A stretch of 41,765 bases of DNA. It comes from a bacterium 1XD21-70. Lineage in GTDB: Bacteria > Bacillota > Clostridia > Lachnospirales > Lachnospiraceae. A program made the translations under genes and the position numbers. Below, piece by piece: positions 16,136 to 24,797 of the stretch; positions within the stretch are counted from its first letter, which is position 1, and each line of letters opens with the position of its first letter. The DNA lies in the NCBI GenBank assembly GCA_003669055.1, contig RAYB01000045.1, positions 1 through 41,765 of the forward strand, read 5' to 3'. The notes under the pieces are model-generated. The model saw nothing but the letters and a program-made list of their open reading frames with translations. It did not search any database and was not told the DNA's origin.

Positions 16136-17245
16136 GTGAGCAGAAGAAGTGAATCTGAGTTTCCATATGAGGATGATACGATTATTTTTAAATTTATAAA
16201 GGATATGTGGAAAGATGGATGGCTAGATGAATTTTCTGATGAAAATTTCCTTATACGAGCAATGGAAAATCGTTTGTCTGATTTTTTGGGAAAACAACAG
16301 GCGTATAGAGATAATACGCTGCTATATCCCATTATAGATGAGCGAAATTTTGTGCCGACATTTCTTATGAATTTTTCTACTAAAATGATGGGATTATGTA
16401 ATATTTTCGGGGAGGAAGAGATAAAAAAGTTTGTATTGAATCAATTATCAGCGGGTAAAAGCAATTACAGTGAAGAACAATTTTTTAGGGCATTATCTGA
16501 GATTTCGGTTATAACGTATTTTTGTAGCAGCGGCTATTGGAAGGATAAAATATATGAACCACAACTAAATGGAAAAAAGAATCCGGAAGTTCGTTTAGTT
16601 TCTAAGAATGATGAAATCGTTGATATTGAAGTAAAAACACCCGGCTTCGCACAAATAAATATAAACGAAAGAAAGTTGATGCCTACAGTGCTTTTAAGCC
16701 AGGAAGGAAGGACAGAAATAGAAAAGTATTGTAAAGAAAACAATATGAAATGTTTGATGCCGCGAGTGGCAAAATTGAAAGACTTTATAAATAGTGCAAC
16801 AGAGAAATTTGAGATTCCGAGAAATGATAAGCACCTAAATCTCTTATTTATAAATTGGAGTTATAGCGAATTTGCTCCAGATGCTTATCTTGAGGCATAC
16901 TCTTTGTTGGTTAATCCTGTAAATGGGATAATTAGAAATAAAGAGATAGGGATGAAATTAGGAATTTTGGAAGAAGCATACGAAAAAATCTCTGCCATTG
17001 TTGTGTATTCTGATTCATTAAATGGATTGGCTTATTTGGATTTAAGGCATATATGGATTAAGCAGAAATTTCGCATGATTGCAGTTAGGCCAAATGCTAA
17101 TTTTAGGAAATTAACAGGGATGTGTGCAGATAAAGATCCTGATAAAATAGTCTGCGTACTGGGTGATGAATATAAGGAAATAGGAGCGGATAGTCCAACA
17201 ATACAAGCCATACCGATTATCGAAAAGTATATGTTGCGGAACTGA
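16136..17245 (+). CDS. Transposon cargo: PD-(D/E)XK nuclease-like protein, uncharacterised
   Basis: This 369-aa protein starts at GTG 16136 with AGGAG 7-8 nt upstream. I do not know the family. In the middle, D163-I-E165-V-K167 ends a predicted beta hairpin (residues about 150-168), which fits the E-x-K half of a PD-(D/E)XK nuclease core; E152 is a possible partner. The DNA is far more AT-rich than the tns genes, so it was probably acquired separately. It sits in the usual cargo slot between tnsD and the far transposon end, where Tn7-like elements carry defence or resistance genes. A defence role is plausible but not shown. Confidence 0.65.
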   Translation: MSRRSESEFPYEDDTIIFKFIKDMWKDGWLDEFSDENFLIRAMENRLSDFLGKQQAYRDNTLLYPIIDERNFVPTFLMNFSTKMMGLCNIFGEEEIKKFVLNQLSAGKSNYSEEQFFRALSEISVITYFCSSGYWKDKIYEPQLNGKKNPEVRLVSKNDEIVDIEVKTPGFAQININERKLMPTVLLSQEGRTEIEKYCKENNMKCLMPRVAKLKDFINSATEKFEIPRNDKHLNLLFINWSYSEFAPDAYLEAYSLLVNPVNGIIRNKEIGMKLGILEEAYEKISAIVVYSDSLNGLAYLDLRHIWIKQKFRMIAVRPNANFRKLTGMCADKDPDKIVCVLGDEYKEIGADSPTIQAIPIIEKYMLRN

Positions 17246-17338
17246 TTTAGGCAAAGGAGGGTAATCTTATTCTTAATGCAAAATGAAAAATGAGGTTAAA
17301 ACAAGATAGTAGCAAGTAATTGAATAAAGAATTGTTTT

Positions 17339-17381
17339 AGGACGCAAAGGCCAATAAAAGCTGATGTGTCCTTTTTTATTG
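17339..17381 (+). terminator. Probable terminator in the cargo-side end of the transposon
   Basis: AGGACGC (17339-17345) pairs with GTGTCCT (about 17366-17372, one G-T pair) and is followed by a T run. It would stop transcription from the cargo gene before the transposon end. The long loop makes the call moderate. Confidence 0.5.
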
Positions 17382-17426
17382 AAAGGTGGTGGTGCCATTG
17401 ATTGTATTTGCAAAGGGATAATTATA

Positions 17427-17481
17427 CAACTTTATTGCAAAAGAAGAAAGATAAAATATATAACTTAATTACAAAAGGACA
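17427..17481. repeat. Far transposon end with inverted TnsB-type sites
   Basis: CAACTTTATTGCAAAA (17427-17442) is the reverse complement of TTTTGCAATAAAGTTG, matching the repeat at 9652-9667 in 15 of 16 bases. TAACTTAATTACAAAA (17461-17476) is a second inverted site next to the terminus GACA at 17478-17481. Confidence 0.8.
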
Positions 17482-17486
17482 AATGG
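17482..17486. repeat. Target-site duplication AATGG, right copy
   Basis: Direct repeat of 9561-9565. Its last two bases are the first two of the GGAGG (17485-17489) that serves the DUF4315 gene, so the insertion left that ribosome binding site intact. Confidence 0.9.
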
Positions 17487-17497
17487 AGGTAAAAGGA

Positions 17498-17743
17498 TTG
17501 AACCCTAAGATTGACAGGCTGGAAAAGGAAATCGAAAAGACGAAAGGGAAGATCGCGGACATGCAGGACAGGCTCCGCGACCTGGAGAAACAGAAAACGG
17601 AGCTTGAAAACACGGACTATGTGGCGGTGGCAAGGAGCTTCAAGCTGACGCCCCAGGAGCTGGCCGAGTTCTTAAAGACGCGGCAGATGGCGCCGGAAAA
17701 GGAGGCGCTGACACAGGAACAGGAGGGAAGGAATGAGGACTAA
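17498..17743 (+). CDS. DUF4315-family coiled-coil protein of the ICE
   Basis: This 81-aa protein starts at TTG 17498 (MNPKIDRLEKE), 8 nt after GGAGG; the longer frame to 17402 lies inside the transposon. It is mostly one coiled coil (about 1-45) followed by a short helical domain with the TPQELAEFLK motif. DUF4315 proteins sit between the M23/NlpC and DUF4366 genes in Tn1549-like elements, as here once the transposon is removed. Role unknown, presumably in the transfer apparatus. It overlaps the next gene by 11 nt. Confidence 0.85.
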   Translation: MNPKIDRLEKEIEKTKGKIADMQDRLRDLEKQKTELENTDYVAVARSFKLTPQELAEFLKTRQMAPEKEALTQEQEGRNED

Positions 17744-18827
17744 AAGAGTGATAAAGCTTCTGGCGCTTGTGGCCTCCATAGGCGCCTTTGCTTTTCCCAT
17801 GACAGCATTTGCGGCAGGAGGGAAGGACGAGACGCCGCCGGAGCTCACGGCTGTCCTGGAAGATGAAAACGTGAAGATCGAGAGCAGGGATGACAATTCC
17901 GGCGTGGAGGCGGTGTTCATTGACGGGAACCGCGTCAATTCCCTTACGGACGGGAAGGCGTCGGTGGCTTTAAAGGATTATGTGGGCGGAAATAAGAATG
18001 TCAGCGTCTATGCGGTGGACTACGCGGGAAACCGTTCAGAGGCCGTGAAGTTTCCAAACCCCTATTATAAGGAACCGGAAACAAAGGAGCAGGACGGGAA
18101 CGGCAGCAGCGCCGGACAGCAGCAGGGCCAGGAACCGACAGGCGCACAGGCGGATTCTTCCGGCGGCAATGCGGGAGCCTCCGATCAGTACAGCGCCGGG
18201 ATCAGCAGCGGCAGTGCCGGCGCCGGGACAGCCCCCGACACAGGGGGAGGAAGTGCCGCAGACGGAGTCTCCGGCAGCCCACAGGAAAGCACGTCCTCTG
18301 TCCCCGAAGGAGCCTTCACCCCGGACGGGACCGGCACGGTGCTGGATGAAGCCGGCGGTGAGGACGGCGACAAGCAGTTTTACACCATTACCACCGAGGC
18401 CGGGAACGTATTCTACCTGATCGTGGATGGGAAACGGGATTCCAACAATGTATATTTCCTGAATGCCGTTACGGAATCCGACCTGATGGCTTTGGCGGAA
18501 AAGGACAGTGAGGACGGCGCAGGCTCCATCCCATCTGCGGAAACCTGTGCCTGTACGGAAAAATGTGCGGCCGGGGAAGTGGACACGGCCTGCCCGGTAT
18601 GCAGGAATGACCTGAAAGGCTGTACAGGGAAGGAGGCGGAACCTTCGGAGACGGAGGGAGCGGCGGAGCCGGAAAAGCCGGAGAAAGGCAGCGCCGGGAC
18701 CATTATCTTTATCCTGGCCGCCCTTCTTGCAGTCTGCGGCGCAGGCTATTACGTGAAGATTGTGCGCCCGAAGCAGCAGGCGGAGGACGGGGATTTCGAG
18801 GATGACGGGCATGAGGACAGTGAATAA
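17733..18827 (+). CDS. DUF4366-like secreted/membrane-anchored conjugation protein
   Basis: This 364-aa protein has a signal peptide (residues 1-26, ending AFPMTAFA), an N-terminal Ig-like domain (about 30-105), a Gly/Ser/Gln-rich low-complexity linker (about 115-195), a conserved domain with FYTITTEAGNVFYLIVDG (about 211-228, typical of DUF4366), a Cys-rich stretch (ETCACTEKC...CPVC, about 268-290) and a C-terminal membrane span (about 323-341) with an acidic cytoplasmic tail. It overlaps DUF4315 and precedes the adhesin. Members are standard parts of clostridial ICE transfer operons; mechanism unknown. Confidence 0.83.
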   Translation: MRTKRVIKLLALVASIGAFAFPMTAFAAGGKDETPPELTAVLEDENVKIESRDDNSGVEAVFIDGNRVNSLTDGKASVALKDYVGGNKNVSVYAVDYAGNRSEAVKFPNPYYKEPETKEQDGNGSSAGQQQGQEPTGAQADSSGGNAGASDQYSAGISSGSAGAGTAPDTGGGSAADGVSGSPQESTSSVPEGAFTPDGTGTVLDEAGGEDGDKQFYTITTEAGNVFYLIVDGKRDSNNVYFLNAVTESDLMALAEKDSEDGAGSIPSAETCACTEKCAAGEVDTACPVCRNDLKGCTGKEAEPSETEGAAEPEKPEKGSAGTIIFILAALLAVCGAGYYVKIVRPKQQAEDGDFEDDGHEDSE

Positions 18828-18884
18828 GGCTGTCCTTTCTTTATTTTAAAACCAAAACAGCAAAATGAGAAAGCGAGGAATTTT

Positions 18885-21800
18885 ATGGCAGATTTGAAAA
18901 AGCGCGGCCTGAAAAGACTGCTGGCGTTTCTGCTTCTGGCGGTGTGCCTCTGCGGGGGGTTCCCTTTCCAGGCATTTGCCGCTTCCGTGGGGCAGAAGGC
19001 AAGCTCCTGGCTGGGGGACGAGTATGTGGGGGCTGACGGCAGGCATTATACCAGCCCGGCGCCCTATACCTACCTTGCCTACCAGACGGACGGGACGGTG
19101 GATGTGCGCACCAGCTCCGGCGGGACCGCCTACCGGCATTACATGCTGACGGATTCGGACGGCGTGACACACCCGGTATTCTGTGTGGAGAGCGGGATTC
19201 CCTACCATACGTCCGATAATACCTATACTTCGGAAAGCGGGAAGAACAGCGGGTATCTGAACCTGCTCCCTTCCGCTTCCAGGCGGGGCATTACCCTGAC
19301 CACGATTTACGGATGGAAACCCGGCGCGGCCCTTCCTGTGTCCGGCATTAACGAGGACGATTACAAGATAGCGACGCAGATCATCCTGTGGGAATACCAG
19401 CAGCAGCTCCGCAGCGACCCTTACAGCCGGCATGGGAACGGCCATGCCTCCGGGGACCAGTATTTCAGCGTCATTGCCGGACGGCCTGCGGAAAAAGCCT
19501 ATGACTGGATTCTGCGCAAGGTGGCTTCCCATGATACGGTGCCGTCCTTTACCGCTCCTGCAGAGAAGGACGCCCCTGTGCTGGAGCTGGAATGGGATAC
19601 ACGCACAAAGGTCTATGCCCTTACCGTGACGGACACCAATAACCTGAAAATCGACCTGGAAATGCTCTCCGGCAGCGGCGTGACCGTAAAAAGGAACGGG
19701 AACCAGTATACCTTTACCAGCCGGCAGATGATCATGGACCCGGTTTCCTTCCGGTTCCGCAAGGACATCCCGGTTGCGGAGGACATGCTGATCTGGGGGA
19801 GGCCGGGCTACCAGACCATGATGACCGGCGCCAGCGACCCGGTCTCTTTTTACGTGAAGGTCAAGACAGAGACCTACGGCATCGCAAGGATCGTCAAGAC
19901 CAGTGAGGACGGCATTGTGTCCGGGATCAGGTTCAACATTTCCGGCACGGATATTCTGGGGAACCAGGTCAGCGGGGATGTCATTACCGGAGATAACGGG
20001 CAGATAGAAAAGCAGCTCCTTCCGGGCACCTATCTTGTGAAAGAGCTGCCTGTGGACCGCTATGTGACCCCTCCGGCACAGTATGTCACCATTGAGAGCG
20101 GGCAGACTGCGGCGGTGCATTTTTCCAATATCCTAAAGAAGTTCCGGATCCATGTGGTAAAGAGCGACAATGATACAGGGAGCGCCCAGGGGGACGCCAC
20201 CCTTGCCGGGGCGACCTACGGCATTTACAACAACGGCGAATTAGTGGACACTTACACCACCGGGCCGGAGGGAGATTTTATGACCCGGTATTATGTCTGC
20301 GGCGATGCCTGGACCATACGGGAGATCGAACCCAGCACGGGCTATCTGCTCAATGATACGGTCTATGAGGTGGGGGCTTCCCCGGCGCTCTATGAAGTGG
20401 AGCTGAACACTGCGGAAAACCAGGTGAAGGAGACCGTGATTTATGGGAATATCCAGCTTGTAAAGCACACGGACGACAACGACCCGGATGTGCCGGATGA
20501 AGAACACAGTAAGGCCGGCAACGCCGGGCAGGTGGAAAAGCCGGAGGCCGACGCCGTGTTTGAGGTGTTCTTAAAATCCGCAGGCAGCTATGAGGCGGCA
20601 AAGGAGACCGAGAGGGATCTTCTTACCACGGATGAAAACGGGTTTGCAGTTTCCAAGAAACTTCCTTACGGACACTATACGGTCCATCAGACAGCCGGCG
20701 AGGAAGGGAAGGCGTTCATCCCGGATTTTACAGTATTTATCCATGAGGACGGACAGACTTACAGCTATATCTTAAACAATACCGCCATCACTGCAAGGCT
20801 GAAGGTGGAGAAATGCGACGCCGAGACGGGAAACATCATCCCGGTCGCCGGCACGGGATTTCAGGTCAAGGATCTGTCCACCGGGGAATTTGTCTCCCAG
20901 GAGATCTTCTATCCGAACCCGGAGACGCTGGACACCTTCTATGTGTCGGATGAAGGCTGGCTCATGCTGCCCGAACCGCTGGCCGTGGGGGATTATGAGC
21001 TTTATGAGGTGGCGGCGCCTTACGGCTATGTGCTTTCCGGCGAATCCATCCCCTTCACCGTTGACGGCAGCGAGGCAGTCGTGACCGTGAAACAGCACAA
21101 CATGCCCCAGAAGGCGGAGCTTTCCATCAGAAAGACCGGGGAAGTGTTCGCTTCGGTCCAGGAAAACGAAGGGCTGTATCAGCCGGTGTATGAAGTGCGG
21201 GGGCTTCCGGGAGCGGTGTATGACCTGGTGGCCGACGAGGATATTTATACCGGGGATGGGACGCTCAGGGCTGCAAAAGATACGGTTGTGGAGACCCTGA
21301 CCACCGGGGAGGACGGCACGGCTGCAAGCGGCCTTCTGTACCTGGGACGTTACCGCCTGGAGGAAAAGGAGGCCCCGGCAGGCATGACGGCGGCTACGGA
21401 GCCGGAGCGGGTGGAGCTTACCTACGCAGGGGAGGCCGTGGAGGTCACCCAGGCGGAAAAGGGGCTTTATGACCAGCGCCAGAAAGCGGCGGTGAGCCTT
21501 ATAAAAACTTTGGAGACGGACGAGCTTTTCGGCTACGGAGAAAACGGGGAGTACCAGGACATTTCCTTTGGCCTCTATGCGGCTTCGGAACTGACGGCGG
21601 CGGATGGCAGCGTGGTTCCGGCAGACGGGCTTCTGGAAGTGGTTTCCGTTTCCCAAAATGAGGCGGGCGGCTATGGCGCTTCCTTTTCTTCCGACCTGCC
21701 CTTTGGCAGCTACTATGTAAAGGAGCGCGCCACCAATGAGGCGTATGTCCTTTCCGATAAAGCGTACCCGGTCATTTTTGCATATGCAGGCCAGGACACG

Positions 21801-23825
21801 GCGGTTGTGGAGATTGCGGTTAATGAAGGAGAACCTGTTGAAAATGAACTTTTGCGGGGACGTGTGGACGGCGTGAAGTACGGCGAGGACCCAAAGGGCG
21901 GGGAGGACGTCGCGCTGGCCGGGGCGCTTATAGGGCTTTTCCGGCCGGATGTGGAGGAATTTACCGAAGAAAACGCCCTGATCACAGCAACAACCCAGGA
22001 GGACGGCGGCTTTTCCTTTGAGGGAATCCCTTACGGGCACTGGATCATTGCGGAGATTGCGGCGCCGGAGCTTTACACCATAAGCGAAGAACAGCACCAT
22101 ATCTATATCGGCACGGACGGACAGCATCTGGAAATCCGGATCGACGACACCCTGATCCGGGGCAGGGTGCAGGTGAGAAAGACCGAGGCGGTGGACGAGC
22201 CTTCCCCTGTGGACAAGAAGGAAGATGGAAATACCTTCTTGCGTTTCCTTTCCGGTGCAGTCTTTGAACTGTATGGGGATGCCAACGGGAATAAGGAACT
22301 GGACCAGGAAGATAAGCTCCTGGGAACCCTGACGGAGACGGACGGGGGCTACCATACGGCGGAGGGTCTTCTGGCCGGCGGATATTTTATCAAGGAAAAG
22401 ACAGCGCCGGAAGGGTACAGGCCGGACGAAAAGGCTTATTACTTTGAGATCACGGAGGACGGGCAGACAGCCGTAATCGAGAATGGCGGGACGGGCCGGG
22501 GATTCTCCAATGAGGCGTACCGGGGGAATTTAAGGATCACCAAAGATTCCAGCGACGGGCGCAGGGACGGCTTCGCCATCGAGGTCAAGAGCGCGGACGG
22601 CTCTTACTGTGAGACCTTCACCACGCCGAAATCGGGCATTATTGAGGTGAAAGGACTGCGCATAGGGATTTATACCGTGACGGAGATCTCCAACCGGGCA
22701 AGCCGGGACTACATCATCCCGGATGCGGCCACGGTGGAGATCAAGGCGGACGAAACGGCCACGGTGCAGCTTTTCAATGAGAAACCGGAAAAGCCGGAAA
22801 TGCCGGAGGAACCGAAAGAGCCGGAGAAGCCGAAAAACCCTGACACACCGAAAACACCTGAAACGCCAAAGACGCCGGCCTCCCCTTCCACACCTTATAA
22901 GGCGGTGCCGCAGACCGGGGATGATTCGCTTGTGTTCCTGTGGGGAGGGCTTCTTGCCCTGGCCGTGCTGGGAGGCGGCGCTTTTGCGGCGGTCCTCTTT
23001 TACCGGGACAGGCATGGGAAAAAGACGGGGAGGGCGGCAAAAGCCGCCTCCCTTGCGTTGAGCCTGATACTGGCAGCAGGCAGCGGATGGATGTTTGTGG
23101 GCGAGATCGGGGAGTACCGGCAGGGCGCCCGTGCTTATGACAGCCTGGCAGAGCATGTGGAGCAGACGGAACCCGAAGGAACAGAAGCGCCGGCGGAGGA
23201 TACGCCTTCTGACGGGGAAGCGCCTGGGGAGGAAAGCAGCCCGGTCCTTCCGGCTGTGGACTTTGAAGGGCTTAGGGAGACCGGGCCGGACATTATCGCA
23301 TGGCTCAATCTTCCCGGCACACCGCTTAATTACCCGGTCACGCAGACGGAGGACAACGACTATTATCTGGACCATCTGCATGATAAGAGCCCAGGAAAGG
23401 TTGGCTGCCTGTTTGCGGACTATGAAAACAGTGCGGATTTTTCCGACCGGAGCACCATCATCTACGGCCACAACATGCGGGACGGCTCCATGTTCGCGGA
23501 GCTGAACTACTACAGGGAGCAGGCATATTTTGACAGCCACCCACAGATGTACCTTGTGACGCCGGAGGGAGGGTTTGTCTGTGACATATTCGCGGCATTT
23601 ACGGCGGATCCGGAGGAATCCGGCGGCGACGCTTCCCCCTGGAGGCTTGGCTTTCAGGATGACGGCGCTTATACCACATGGCTTGGAGAGATGGCGGGCC
23701 GGTCCGTGGTTGAGGGTGGTGTCACGGTGACGTCCAGTGACCGGGTGCTGGTCCTTTCCACCTGTGCGCCGGGCGGTGCAAAGCGCTTTGTCGTCATGGG
23801 GAAACTTGTGGAAGTAAAGAACTGA
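18885..23825 (+). CDS. Giant CnaB/SpaA surface adhesin fused to a class B sortase
   Basis: This 1646-aa protein is probably a surface mating/adhesion factor with its own anchoring enzyme. Order: signal peptide (1-33, QAFAAS); a thioester-type adhesin domain (about 35-320, Cys in HPVFCVESG near residue 100 and a TQIILWEYQ motif near 165); nine CnaB/SpaA-like repeats (about 325-1300), each closing with a YxVxE-type strand (for example YLVKELP, WTIREIE, YELYEVA, YFIKEKT) that can form isopeptide bonds; a Pro/Lys linker; a sorting-like signal VPQTG (about 1342) and membrane span; then a second span and a sortase with His in YGHNMRDGS (about 1528), Cys in LSTCAPGG (about 1627) and Arg in KRFVV. 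The reading frame is unbroken from adhesin to sortase, which is unusual since sortases are normally separate genes. Confidence 0.9.
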   Translation: MADLKKRGLKRLLAFLLLAVCLCGGFPFQAFAASVGQKASSWLGDEYVGADGRHYTSPAPYTYLAYQTDGTVDVRTSSGGTAYRHYMLTDSDGVTHPVFCVESGIPYHTSDNTYTSESGKNSGYLNLLPSASRRGITLTTIYGWKPGAALPVSGINEDDYKIATQIILWEYQQQLRSDPYSRHGNGHASGDQYFSVIAGRPAEKAYDWILRKVASHDTVPSFTAPAEKDAPVLELEWDTRTKVYALTVTDTNNLKIDLEMLSGSGVTVKRNGNQYTFTSRQMIMDPVSFRFRKDIPVAEDMLIWGRPGYQTMMTGASDPVSFYVKVKTETYGIARIVKTSEDGIVSGIRFNISGTDILGNQVSGDVITGDNGQIEKQLLPGTYLVKELPVDRYVTPPAQYVTIESGQTAAVHFSNILKKFRIHVVKSDNDTGSAQGDATLAGATYGIYNNGELVDTYTTGPEGDFMTRYYVCGDAWTIREIEPSTGYLLNDTVYEVGASPALYEVELNTAENQVKETVIYGNIQLVKHTDDNDPDVPDEEHSKAGNAGQVEKPEADAVFEVFLKSAGSYEAAKETERDLLTTDENGFAVSKKLPYGHYTVHQTAGEEGKAFIPDFTVFIHEDGQTYSYILNNTAITARLKVEKCDAETGNIIPVAGTGFQVKDLSTGEFVSQEIFYPNPETLDTFYVSDEGWLMLPEPLAVGDYELYEVAAPYGYVLSGESIPFTVDGSEAVVTVKQHNMPQKAELSIRKTGEVFASVQENEGLYQPVYEVRGLPGAVYDLVADEDIYTGDGTLRAAKDTVVETLTTGEDGTAASGLLYLGRYRLEEKEAPAGMTAATEPERVELTYAGEAVEVTQAEKGLYDQRQKAAVSLIKTLETDELFGYGENGEYQDISFGLYAASELTAADGSVVPADGLLEVVSVSQNEAGGYGASFSSDLPFGSYYVKERATNEAYVLSDKAYPVIFAYAGQDTAVVEIAVNEGEPVENELLRGRVDGVKYGEDPKGGEDVALAGALIGLFRPDVEEFTEENALITATTQEDGGFSFEGIPYGHWIIAEIAAPELYTISEEQHHIYIGTDGQHLEIRIDDTLIRGRVQVRKTEAVDEPSPVDKKEDGNTFLRFLSGAVFELYGDANGNKELDQEDKLLGTLTETDGGYHTAEGLLAGGYFIKEKTAPEGYRPDEKAYYFEITEDGQTAVIENGGTGRGFSNEAYRGNLRITKDSSDGRRDGFAIEVKSADGSYCETFTTPKSGIIEVKGLRIGIYTVTEISNRASRDYIIPDAATVEIKADETATVQLFNEKPEKPEMPEEPKEPEKPKNPDTPKTPETPKTPASPSTPYKAVPQTGDDSLVFLWGGLLALAVLGGGAFAAVLFYRDRHGKKTGRAAKAASLALSLILAAGSGWMFVGEIGEYRQGARAYDSLAEHVEQTEPEGTEAPAEDTPSDGEAPGEESSPVLPAVDFEGLRETGPDIIAWLNLPGTPLNYPVTQTEDNDYYLDHLHDKSPGKVGCLFADYENSADFSDRSTIIYGHNMRDGSMFAELNYYREQAYFDSHPQMYLVTPEGGFVCDIFAAFTADPEESGGDASPWRLGFQDDGAYTTWLGEMAGRSVVEGGVTVTSSDRVLVLSTCAPGGAKRFVVMGKLVEVKN

Positions 23826-23853
23826 AAATAGATCGAAAAGAAATCTGATAACC

Positions 23854-23879
23854 GGTGCGGGGGCTTATGCTTCCGCACC
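23854..23879 (+). terminator. Hairpin after the adhesin-sortase gene
   Basis: GGTGCGG (23854-23860) pairs with CCGCACC (23873-23879), followed by a short TTTC. The T tract is weak, so partial termination or mRNA stabilisation is as likely as full termination. Confidence 0.5.
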
Positions 23880-23900
23880 TTTCAATATGGAGGATTGTGT

Positions 23901-24383
23901 ATGGTGAATACCATTATTCCCATTCCCGGCTATGTGCATTTATACCGCTCCCTTCTGCGGTTCTATGAGATGCCGGAGAATGAGGTCCGGGAAATGCTCT
24001 ACCTTCTGAACACGGCGAACCTGGACTGTTACAGCTATTACCACCCGGAGCGGGAGCTTACGGAGAGCGGGCCGGTGGCGTTTTCCGGCTGGCTGGACCG
24101 GATGGATTGCCGCCCCTACCGGACGGAAGTACAGCTATACAAGTCCCTGCTGTGCTTAAAAAGGAGCATAGACCGGGACCTGATCGTGACCTCGCAGCGG
24201 GAGGCGCTGCAGGCTCTTAAATGCGTGACCTCCAATATCGAATACCGTTTCTACAAGGCGTATGGGATGGAGATTGAGGATAAACGGACGGTGTACGGGG
24301 AGTGCGCCTACCGCCTGGTACCCAGGGAGGACGAGCCCAGCGTGTGCCTGATGCACGACTGGATCTATCTTCCCAGCGCATAG
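23901..24383 (+). CDS. Uncharacterised 160-aa ICE protein
   Basis: Start ATG 23901 (MVNTIIPIPGY) has GGAGG 7 nt upstream; a TTG at 23895 is in frame but too close to it. The protein is soluble with a helical core and many Tyr and Arg residues, with no motif I can name. It begins a run of closely spaced genes ending in the dUTPase, so it may share that operon. Confidence 0.75.
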   Translation: MVNTIIPIPGYVHLYRSLLRFYEMPENEVREMLYLLNTANLDCYSYYHPERELTESGPVAFSGWLDRMDCRPYRTEVQLYKSLLCLKRSIDRDLIVTSQREALQALKCVTSNIEYRFYKAYGMEIEDKRTVYGECAYRLVPREDEPSVCLMHDWIYLPSA

Positions 24384-24385
24384 TC

Positions 24386-24796
24386 ATGGGGGTTTTGTAT
24401 TTCATTTATGGCCTGTCCCGGATGGCAGATAAGATCCGGGACGGTCCATTTGTAAAGGAGGGATATCCTATCACACAGAAAGAAGTAAATGCGGTATTTG
24501 ACGAACAGGTGAAGCGCTGTGCCGGCATTTTGCAGCAGAAAACGAAGGAATATACCGGAGATGACACGGATCGCCTGGGGGCTTTCAAGGCGGCCGCGGC
24601 CTTACAGCACACCACCCCGGAGCGGGCCCTTGCAGGGATGCTGGCGAAGCATATCGTGTCTTTGTATGACATGTGCTTTGCGGACAGCGTTTCCTATGAG
24701 GAAAGCGTGTGGGATGAAAAGATCACGGACAGCCTCAATTATCTGTTCTTACTGAAAGCGGTTGTAAAGGAGGGGAATACCAATAAACAGGATTGA
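24386..24796 (+). CDS. Possible nucleotide-modification-associated (Nmad1/DUF1599-like) protein
   Basis: From ATG 24386 the protein is 136 aa; the conserved part begins about residue 29 (PITQKEVNAVFDEQ), right after an internal AAGGAGG, so a shorter form from a non-ATG start is possible. The core has KEYTGDDTDRLGAFKAAA and a C-terminal WDEKITDSLNYLFLLKAVV, a pattern I associate with DUF1599/Nmad1-type helical proteins linked to modified nucleotides. That match is from memory and uncertain. It lies 1 nt before the ThyX-like gene and next to a dUTPase, which supports a nucleotide role. Confidence 0.55.
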   Translation: MGVLYFIYGLSRMADKIRDGPFVKEGYPITQKEVNAVFDEQVKRCAGILQQKTKEYTGDDTDRLGAFKAAAALQHTTPERALAGMLAKHIVSLYDMCFADSVSYEESVWDEKITDSLNYLFLLKAVVKEGNTNKQD

Positions 24797-24797
24797 A

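Larger units (their letters stand above)
9566..17481 (+). mobile_element. Complete Tn7-like transposon (TnsABC + TniQ/TnsD), 7916 bp
   Basis: The element runs from TGTC at 9566 to GACA at 17481. The two ends match in an imperfect inverted repeat (TGTC....TGTAA..A.GTT then an AT tract) and are flanked by the same AATGG. Inside are tnsA, tnsB, tnsC, tniQ and one AT-rich cargo gene, all rightward. TnsE and CRISPR-Cas genes are absent. The tnsA-proximal end carries four TnsB-type sites, the other at least two, like the right and left ends of Tn7. It sits 8 nt after the stop of the M23/NlpC gene with the tnsA end facing that gene, the same orientation as Tn7 downstream of glmS. Removing it restores a short spacer before the DUF4315 gene. 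Confidence 0.93.

Noticed and set aside
9566..17481. CRISPR-associated transposon
   Set aside because: No Cas genes, CRISPR repeats or guide-like array were found, and TnsA plus a long TnsD-type TniQ point to protein-guided targeting.
20772..22355. 527-aa minus-strand frame opposite the adhesin
   Set aside because: Antisense shadow of the CnaB repeats; composition and lack of start signals argue against a gene.
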